Shown: positions 58,243 through 64,000 of the stretch, piece by piece
Layout: each line of letters begins with the position of its first letter
Position numbering within the stretch: the first letter of the stretch is position 1
NCBI RefSeq assembly: GCF_001078055.1
Contig: NZ_CP010777.1
Location: 2,943,001-3,007,000 of the forward strand
Direction of reading: 5' to 3'
Length of the DNA stretch: 64,000 nt
Source of the DNA: Rufibacter radiotolerans
GTDB lineage: Bacteria > Bacteroidota > Bacteroidia > Cytophagales > Hymenobacteraceae
The notes under the pieces: model-generated
Told to the model about the DNA's origin: nothing
The model's database searches: none
Seen by the model: the letters and a program-made list of their open reading frames with translations, nothing else
Made by a program: the position numbers and the translations under genes

Positions 58243-58713
58243 TCATGGGCAAATAGTTGAGTCTTTCGGTTTCTTTTGTGGCCCATATTGCGCCACATGC
58301 ATCTTTTCGTAAAGTTGGCACATATGGTCTTTCCCGTATCTTTTCTCTAATAAAAGGCGGCCCACTAAATTAAAGCAATCATCTTCAGGAACGCCAATAC
58401 AACTGTTAATATGTACCAGGGTTACTCCGTACTCATCCGCTAGATTTTTATAGAAAGCATAAGGCATTTTAGAAGAATCGTTTTCATAAGGCGGAGGCAC
58501 CAACAACGTCAACCTACCTTCCTTTGCTTCCTTTTCCGCGAGTCCTTTAGCCATGGCACAATCTTTCACTTCTTGGTTGTACCCCTTTAGGAATCGTTGC
58601 TCTGGGGTTTCCCATAATTTTAATCCAAAGACACTTACTCCTGAAATACCCAAAAGCAAGATTACACTTGCCAAGATAAACGGATTGGCTTTGGATAAGC
58701 GACGTTTTCTCAT
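58243..58713 (-). CDS. Small membrane-anchored protein of unknown function
   Basis: 156 aa. A basic N-terminus (MRKRRLSK) and one membrane helix (about 12-32) precede an extracytoplasmic domain with four Cys (DCAMAKG, NSCIGVPEDDCFN, HMCQLYEK) plus a final Cys near the C-terminus, so disulfides are likely. Not recognised. The codon use looks more AT-rich than in the neighbours, so it may be a recent acquisition. It lies between the SDR and hslU genes with gaps on both sides. Confidence 0.6.
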   Translation of the reverse strand: MRKRRLSKANPFILASVILLLGISGVSVFGLKLWETPEQRFLKGYNQEVKDCAMAKGLAEKEAKEGRLTLLVPPPYENDSSKMPYAFYKNLADEYGVTLVHINSCIGVPEDDCFNLVGRLLLEKRYGKDHMCQLYEKMHVAQYGPQKKPKDSTICP

Positions 58714-58823
58714 GGTTGATAGTGCCTAAAATAACATGATGCTTTCTACACTAACATTTCCATAAAACACCTATAATCAAGAAGTGCCGCCACCTAAAAG
58801 GCAACGGCACTTAATTTTTATAA

Positions 58824-58910
58824 TCCTCCTAAAAGGATCTTGTAGGCGAACGGTAACACCGGTTAATTAAACGCCTATCTAGTTCGCCACAAAAGATCCT
58901 TTCAGGAGGA
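58824..58910. repeat. Long imperfect inverted repeat downstream of hslU
   Basis: TCCTCCTAAAAGGATCTT... (58824-58851) pairs with ...AAGATCCTTTCAGGAGGA (58882-58910), leaving about 30 bp between the arms. The outer ends also carry GCGAAC/GTTCGC. It may be a terminator structure or a small mobile element. Confidence 0.7.
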
Positions 58911-58925
58911 CAGAGGGAAAGATTC

Positions 58926-60338
58926 CTACAAAATATACTGGCTCAGGTCACGATTTTTGACCATATCTCTCAGGCGTTCCTCTACCAGTTCTGGGGTGAT
59001 CATGAGGTGTGCGTTAGGCGGAATGGTGTCTGGCACTTCAAACAGGATATCATTGAGCAAGCGGCTCATGACGGTGTGCAGGCGGCGGGCGCCAATGTTC
59101 TCCACTTCGGCGTTTACCTCAAACGCGATTTCCGCAATCTTGTGCAGCGACTCATCTGAGAAGGTCAGTTCCACCTCTTCGGCGCGCAGCAGCTCTTCAT
59201 ACTGCTTTGTGAGTGCGTTCTTCGGGAACTTGAGAATCTGGTAGAAGTCATCTTTGCTCAGGCTCTGCAGTTCTACTCTGATAGGGAAACGTCCCTGCAG
59301 CTCAGGAATCAGATCTGAGGGCTTAGACACGTGGAAGGCGCCTGCGGCGATGAACAGGATATGGTCGGTTTTGATGACGCCGTATTTGGTGTTCACGGTA
59401 GTGCCTTCCACAATGGGCAGCAGGTCGCGTTGCACGCCTTCGCGGCTCACGTCTGGGCCACTGCCGCCTTTGCCGCTGGCGCTGGCTACTTTGTCAATCT
59501 CGTCAATGAAGATGACCCCGGCGTTCTCGGCTTTCATAATGGCTTCTTCCTTCACCTCGTCCATGTCAATGAGCTTGGACGCTTCCTCTTCCAACAGGAT
59601 TTTGCGGGCCTCGGCAATGGTCACCTTGCGCTTTTTCGTTTTCTTGGGCATCATGTTCCCAATCATCTCCTGAATGCCAGCCATCTGCATTTCATCCATG
59701 CCTGGCCCCATCACCCCCACCCCCGAAGACGGGTTCTGCGACACCTTAATGTCAATCTTGCGGTCTTCCAGTTCGCCATTCCTGATTTTCTCCCGGAACC
59801 GCTCACGGGTCCGTTCGTTCAGTTCCAGGTCACTTTCGGGCACCTCAGAAGAAGAGGTGTTGCCGCTGGTGCCAAAGCCCATCATGTCTGAGCGGTTGCC
59901 CGGCTGACTGATGGGTGGGATCAGCGCATCCAGAATTACTTCCTCCACCTGCAGGGCAGCCTGCTGTTTCACCTCTTCCTTGCGGCGGGTCTTAACCATG
60001 TTCACGGCCTGTTCTACCAGGTCGCGCACCATGCTCTCCACGTCGCGGCCCACGTAGCCCACCTCGGTGAACTTAGAGGCCTCCACTTTGGTGAAAGGGG
60101 CATCAGCTATACCGGCCAAACGGCGGGCGATCTCAGTCTTACCCACGCCGGTGGCTCCAATCATGAGAATGTTGTTGGGCACAATCTCTTTCTGCATCTC
60201 GGGGTCGGCGTGCATGCGGCGCCAGCGGTTACGCAGGGCAATGGCCACATTACGCTTGGCATCATGCTGCCCGATGATATATTTATCCAGCTCCGCTACT
60301 ATCTGGCTGGGGGTTAAGTATTTGCTTGGATCTAACAT
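58926..60338 (-). CDS. hslU: ATP-dependent protease ATPase subunit HslU
   Basis: 470 aa. AAA+ motor of the HslUV protease: LTPSQIVAELDKYIIGQHDAKRNVAIALRNRWRR at the N-terminus (long conserved block), Walker A GATGVGKTE, the pore motif GYVGRDVE and Walker B VIFIDEIDK. The I-domain lies at about 110-245. The C-terminal RDLSQYIL docks into HslV. hslV is not adjacent in this window. Confidence 0.97.
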   Translation of the reverse strand: MLDPSKYLTPSQIVAELDKYIIGQHDAKRNVAIALRNRWRRMHADPEMQKEIVPNNILMIGATGVGKTEIARRLAGIADAPFTKVEASKFTEVGYVGRDVESMVRDLVEQAVNMVKTRRKEEVKQQAALQVEEVILDALIPPISQPGNRSDMMGFGTSGNTSSSEVPESDLELNERTRERFREKIRNGELEDRKIDIKVSQNPSSGVGVMGPGMDEMQMAGIQEMIGNMMPKKTKKRKVTIAEARKILLEEEASKLIDMDEVKEEAIMKAENAGVIFIDEIDKVASASGKGGSGPDVSREGVQRDLLPIVEGTTVNTKYGVIKTDHILFIAAGAFHVSKPSDLIPELQGRFPIRVELQSLSKDDFYQILKFPKNALTKQYEELLRAEEVELTFSDESLHKIAEIAFEVNAEVENIGARRLHTVMSRLLNDILFEVPDTIPPNAHLMITPELVEERLRDMVKNRDLSQYIL

Positions 60339-60502
60339 AGGTTAATATTGATGGAGAGATGGAATGATTGGTTTCAAACAACGCATCTGTCTCTTCTTGT
60401 TTATTTACTCTTGTTACTGTTTACTAAAGTTGCTGTCAGCTAAGCTAAACGGTTATTATAAAAATGTGGTTGGTAGCCATACTGGTGGCTACCTGATTCC
60501 GG

Positions 60503-60517
60503 CGTTACAGTGTAACG
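60503..60517. promoter_or_regulatory. Perfect 7-1-7 palindrome upstream of hslU, possible operator
   Basis: CGTTACA-G-TGTAACG, a perfect inverted repeat about 165 bp upstream of hslU. A hairpin GGTAGCCA/TGGCTACC (60472-60493) lies just beside it. This is a candidate protein-binding site only. Confidence 0.35.
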
Positions 60518-60532
60518 TTGCTACATTGCTGG

Positions 60533-60580
60533 ATTCCTGTTTTGGGCCTGTTTTCAGCAAAACAGGCCCAAAACAGGAAT
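60533..60580. repeat. Dispersed GTTTT-type palindrome, copy 25 (long arms)
   Basis: ATTCCTGTTTTGGGCCTGTTT / AAAACAGGCCCAAAACAGGAAT extended to 48 bp with nearly perfect pairing, downstream of porQ. Confidence 0.88.
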
Positions 60581-60599
60581 CATCTTCAATTTTCTAAAT

Positions 60600-60630
60600 C
60601 TACATCAGCACCTTAAAACCTCAGCACATA
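60600..60630. repeat. CAGCACAT short repeat tract
   Basis: ACATCAGCACC ... TCAGCACATAA resembles the inverted ATGTGCT tract at 45221 and the direct one at 21612. Confidence 0.4.
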
Positions 60631-60632
60631 AC

Positions 60633-61679
60633 CTAGTCCAGTTTCTTCTTCAGGAACCGATCAACGTCTGTGTTTAAAGTGAGGTAATGACCCGCACCGG
60701 CCACGTGGAACTTGGAGTACGAGTATTCAAACCGAAAGGCGTGCACCTTCACGGAGGCCCCGAAGGAAAACCCCGCCATACCGCCCGCGTTCTCCACTAC
60801 CAGCTCTTTTCTTCTGAGGTGGTTGTACCCGCCGCGCAACTGAAAATTATCACTTAGCAGCAATTCGCCGCCTACCACAAAATGGCGGGCCAGCTTATCC
60901 CCGAAGGTCTTTTTCTCTTTCTCCTCCTCGTTGTTCTCGTTGAGGGTGCCTTTCTTGTTGGGGTCCAGGTAGACAATGTCAAAGCGCTGGAGCTGGTGCG
61001 CCGTCACTGATAGCCGGAATGGGGCGTGCTCTGGTTTATAGCTGGCGCCCAGCTGGATGTCCAGGGGCATGTCTTCGCGCTCGCCGTTGCCGTAGGTTTT
61101 GAGCATGTAGCCAAGGTTCTTGATGGCCAGGCCAACAACAAAATCCTGTTCCGGGTGTTTGAAGGTGCCTCCTAGATCTACCAGCGCGGCCACCGCCTGA
61201 TCCCCGGCAATGCTAGAAACTGCCACCTTAGCCGTGGCCCCAAGCGTGAACGTTTCAATGGTGGCTGCATGCGACAAAGCAACTCCGTAGTCCCGAACCC
61301 TGAAGCTTCCCTCCTCCTGGCCGGTGGCGTCTGTCTGGGTAAACGAGCCGTAGTCCAGGTACTGGATACCTAAGGCATTGCGGCCCCAGCGGGTGCTTTC
61401 AAAGGCGTATTGCAGGTTGTTCTGGCGCACGTCTGCCAGATAGTTGAGGTAGGTTAGCCCCAGTTGATTATTCGTTTTGCCGTGCAGCAGCGCCGGGTTA
61501 GCGGTCACCGCGTTTACGTCTTCCAGGCCCGAGGAGATATTCACGCCCCCCAAGGCCGCTACCCGGGCATGCGTGGGCACGTTTAGGAACTGGAAAACAG
61601 AACGCCCTCCCACCTGGGCCCAGGCCAGCGGCGCAGTGGCTACCAGCAAGAAGCTCAGGAGGAAGAGGCGTTTTGGCAT
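60633..61679 (-). CDS. porQ: Type IX secretion system protein PorQ
   Basis: 348 aa with a signal peptide (1-21, LAWAQ). The mature start GGRSVFQFLNVPTHARVAALGGVNIS and then ANPALL are the PorQ signature. The rest is a beta-barrel pattern (LGIQYLDYGSF, FRLSVTAHQLQRF, LRGGYNHLRR) ending in LNTDVDRFLKKKLD. PorQ is an outer-membrane T9SS protein that works with PorU, PorV and PorZ in cargo attachment. It starts 24 bp after the lon stop, so the two are probably cotranscribed. Confidence 0.93.
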   Translation of the reverse strand: MPKRLFLLSFLLVATAPLAWAQVGGRSVFQFLNVPTHARVAALGGVNISSGLEDVNAVTANPALLHGKTNNQLGLTYLNYLADVRQNNLQYAFESTRWGRNALGIQYLDYGSFTQTDATGQEEGSFRVRDYGVALSHAATIETFTLGATAKVAVSSIAGDQAVAALVDLGGTFKHPEQDFVVGLAIKNLGYMLKTYGNGEREDMPLDIQLGASYKPEHAPFRLSVTAHQLQRFDIVYLDPNKKGTLNENNEEEKEKKTFGDKLARHFVVGGELLLSDNFQLRGGYNHLRRKELVVENAGGMAGFSFGASVKVHAFRFEYSYSKFHVAGAGHYLTLNTDVDRFLKKKLD

Positions 61680-61703
61680 TGTTTTCCTAAAAAGAGGTCA
61701 GAA

Positions 61704-64000
61704 TCAAATATCGGCTTGGGTGGTGGGCATGGCGTCTTCGCGCACGCGCAGGTCCAGGGGCTTGGCCACTTTCTCCGGTAGTAAGGCGAAGTCCAGCACC
61801 TCGTCCACGCGGTCCACGTAGTGGATGTTAAGGCCTTCAATGTAATGCGCCGAGATCTCGTTCACGTCCTTGCGGTTCTTCTGGCACAGAATCACATCCT
61901 TGATGCCGGCGCGCTTGGCGGCCAGAATTTTCTCTTTGATCCCGCCTACCGGCAGTACCTTTCCACGCAGCGTAATTTCACCGGTCATGGCCAGGTGCGA
62001 GCGCACTTTGCGCTGGGTGAACACCGAGGCAATAGAGGTAAAGATGGCAATACCGGCGCTGGGCCCATCTTTCGGCACGGCCCCTTGAGGGAAGTGGATG
62101 TGCAGGTCGTACTGGTCAAACAGGCGGTAGTCAATGCCCATTTCCTCGGCGCGGGCGCGCAGGTAAGAGACCGCCGTAATGGCCGATTCCTTCATCACGT
62201 CACCCAACTGGCCCGACAAGGTCAGTTTCCCTTTTCCGCGGCTTAGCAGAGACTCAATGAACAGTATATCGCCGCCCACGCTGGTCCAGGCCAGCCCGGT
62301 CACCACGCCGGCGGTTTCGTTGTCCTGATAGAGCTCCTTGTCAAAGATTTCGGGACCCAGAATACGCACCACGTCCTTCGGCTCCAGCTTGGCCGGCCAC
62401 TGCTCTTCCATGGCTTTGGACTTGGCAATGTTCCGGACCACCGCCCCCAGCTTGCGTTCCAGGTTTCGTACCCCAGATTCACGGGTGTAGTCTTCAATCA
62501 CTTTCTGGATAGCCGCGGTGGAGAAGGCCACATCTTTGGCCAGCAGGCCATGGTCTTCCTTAAGCTTGGGCAAGAGGTGGCGCTTGGCAATCTCGGTTTT
62601 CTCTTCAATGGTATAGCCCGTCACCTCAATAATCTCCATCCGGTCACGCAGGGCGGGGTGAATGGTATCCAGGGCATTGGCGGTGGCAATGAACAGCACC
62701 TTAGATAGGTCATATTCTACCTCCAGGTAATTATCGGCAAACGTATGGTTCTGCTCGGGGTCCAGCACCTCCAGCAACGCGCTGGACGGGTCACCCCGGA
62801 AGTCTGAGTTTAGCTTGTCTACCTCATCCAGAATCATGACCGGATTAGAAGAACCCACTTTCTTGATCTGACTAATGATGCGGCCCGGCATGGCGCCCAC
62901 ATAAGTTTTACGGTGGCCTCTGATCTCGGCTTCATCGCGCACGCCGCCTAAGGCAATGCGTATGTATTTACGGCCCAGTGCCTTGGCTACCGACCGGCCC
63001 AGCGAGGTTTTCCCCACGCCCGGAGGCCCGTAAAGGCACAGGATAGGCGCTTTCATGTCATTCTTAAGCTTAAGCACCGCCAGATACTCCAAAATACGCT
63101 CCTTTACCTTCTCCAGGCCGTAATGGTCGGCGTCCAGGATCTTTTTGGTGCGCTTCAGGTTGAAGTTGTCCTTGGTGTAGTCATTCCAGGGCAGGTCCAG
63201 CAGAAACTCGCAGTAATTGAGGGCAATAGGGTACTCAGCGGCCTGCGGGTTAAGGCGGGTAAGCTTATCCAGTTCCTTGTTGAAGTGCTTGGCTACGGGC
63301 TCGGGCCACTTTTTCTTGAGGGCGGCGGCGCGCATTTTCTCCACTTCCTGCTCGGGGCCTTCCATGCCCAGCTCGTCCTGCAGAACCTTGATCTGCTGGC
63401 GCAGGAAATAGTCGCGCTGCTGCTCGTCAATATCAGTGTGCACCTTGCTGTGTATCTCCTGCTTTATCTCCAGCATCTGGATCTCCCGGATCATCAGTTG
63501 CAGCAAGGTGGTGCCGCGCTCCACGCCGTCGTTTATCTCCAGCAGCTTCTGCTTCTGCGAGACTTCGGCGTTGATGTTGCTGGACAGAAAATGTGTCAGG
63601 AAAGATGGGCTGTCAATGTTGTCCAGGGCCACCTGCGCCTCCTGCGGAATCTCGGGATTCAGCTTCAGGATCTTGGCGGCGGCCTCCTGCAGAGACTCCA
63701 CCAAGGCCTTTACCTCTTTGCTGTTCTTTTTAGGAAATGTCTCTGGGCAGTAAGACACCTTGGCCACCATGTAGGGCTCTTCCTGGGTCACTTCCTCAAT
63801 CTTGAACCGGCTCTGCCCCTGAATGATGATGGTGGTATTGCCGTCTGGCAGCACCAGCATCTTCAGGATCTTGGCCATGGTCCCCACCTGGTATAGATCT
63901 TCCTGAGCCGGGTCTTCGGCGAGCATGTTCTTCTGGGCCACTACCCCTACGGTCTTGTCGCCGCGGTAGGCCTTGCGCACCAGCCGCACAGATTTCTTCC
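61704..64000 (-). CDS. lon: ATP-dependent protease Lon, N-terminus missing
   Basis: About 765 residues are present; the 5' end lies beyond the right edge (reading ...KKSVRLVRK enters from base 64000). The remaining LonN domain is followed by the AAA+ domain with Walker [14 protein letters not shown] and Walker [12 protein letters not shown]. The protease domain holds catalytic Ser in [12 protein letters not shown] and Lys in [15 protein letters not shown]. Lon degrades damaged and regulatory proteins. It is followed by porQ 24 bp downstream. Confidence 0.97.
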   Translation of the reverse strand, partial: KKSVRLVRKAYRGDKTVGVVAQKNMLAEDPAQEDLYQVGTMAKILKMLVLPDGNTTIIIQGQSRFKIEEVTQEEPYMVAKVSYCPETFPKKNSKEVKALVESLQEAAAKILKLNPEIPQEAQVALDNIDSPSFLTHFLSSNINAEVSQKQKLLEINDGVERGTTLLQLMIREIQMLEIKQEIHSKVHTDIDEQQRDYFLRQQIKVLQDELGMEGPEQEVEKMRAAALKKKWPEPVAKHFNKELDKLTRLNPQAAEYPIALNYCEFLLDLPWNDYTKDNFNLKRTKKILDADHYGLEKVKERILEYLAVLKLKNDMKAPILCLYGPPGVGKTSLGRSVAKALGRKYIRIALGGVRDEAEIRGHRKTYVGAMPGRIISQIKKVGSSNPVMILDEVDKLNSDFRGDPSSALLEVLDPEQNHTFADNYLEVEYDLSKVLFIATANALDTIHPALRDRMEIIEVTGYTIEEKTEIAKRHLLPKLKEDHGLLAKDVAFSTAAIQKVIEDYTRESGVRNLERKLGAVVRNIAKSKAMEEQWPAKLEPKDVVRILGPEIFDKELYQDNETAGVVTGLAWTSVGGDILFIESLLSRGKGKLTLSGQLGDVMKESAITAVSYLRARAEEMGIDYRLFDQYDLHIHFPQGAVPKDGPSAGIAIFTSIASVFTQRKVRSHLAMTGEITLRGKVLPVGGIKEKILAAKRAGIKDVILCQKNRKDVNEISAHYIEGLNIHYVDRVDEVLDFALLPEKVAKPLDLRVREDAMPTTQADI

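Noticed and set aside
1893..60580. Palindrome family as a CRISPR array
   Set aside because: Copies are dispersed over the whole window with no regular spacers and no cas genes.
60364..60597. 77-codon plus-strand open frame between hslU and porQ
   Set aside because: It crosses the palindrome copy and shows no protein-like features.

Overview
The window is a gene-dense stretch of chromosome, at roughly 50-55% G+C by eye, from a member of the Bacteroidota. It most likely belongs to the Cytophagales, family Hymenobacteraceae (Rufibacter/Pontibacter-like). This is inferred from protein flavour and gene order, not from a database search. Supporting points are several type IX secretion (T9SS) proteins (PorP/SprF, PorQ, a PorD/DUF4835 protein and a cargo with a C-terminal sorting domain), the bamD-rpoZ-coaC-coaB-porD-recN gene order, a bacillithiol gene (bshA), near absence of Shine-Dalgarno sequences, and promoter -7 elements of the Bacteroidota type TAnnTTTG. 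No rRNA, tRNA, CRISPR array, prophage or complete insertion sequence was seen.

Layout. 1-1873: shikimate genes aroB-aroA (aroA runs off the left edge). 2227-5688: proline dehydrogenase, a Thr-rich lipoprotein, and an ECF sigma factor followed by a membrane protein that joins an anti-sigma-like N-terminus to a trypsin-like protease. 5898-9820: YflT-like stress protein, TonB, and a Prc/Tsp tail-specific protease. 9911-19715: trans-sulfuration PLP enzyme, PorP/SprF, gamma-glutamyltransferase lipoprotein, a large T9SS-exported nuclease-type protein, and two unknowns. 20089-23752: lysS, two YtxH proteins, a Kazal-inhibitor lipoprotein and a cupin. 23904-31041 (minus): envelope, CoA and repair operon ostA-bamD-rpoZ-coaC-coaB-porD-(Sm-like)-recN, divergent from tilS. 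32595-40651: mdh, amidohydrolase, nfeD-stomatin, tandem rhomboids, mutL. 41032-52461: GH3/serine-hydrolase fusion, bshA, Nudix, plsC, gatC, a 1011-aa membrane/TPR protein, an orphan ABC ATPase, cobalamin adenosyltransferase, ilvE. 53184-64000: prfB with its programmed frameshift, a DUF4234-like protein, a DUF922-like HExxH protein, S1/P1 nuclease, SDR, an unknown, hslU, porQ and lon (runs off the right edge).

Most genes are housekeeping or cell-envelope functions. A common theme is envelope quality control and secretion: BamD, OstA, T9SS parts, Prc, two rhomboids, NfeD/stomatin, HslU, Lon, and the sigma/protease pair.

The most striking non-coding signal is a dispersed palindrome of about 36-42 bp with consensus GTTTTaGGCCtGTTTTC / GAAAACgGGCCtAAAAC. 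It recurs about 25 times, in most inter-operon gaps and in no gene, often fused to a long perfect terminator hairpin. Other points worth checking are a split coaBC with a possible one-base frameshift, a 75-aa Sm-like protein, a CACT repeat tract inside the nfeD-stomatin operon, and two larger inverted-repeat elements at 36712-36802 and 58824-58910.
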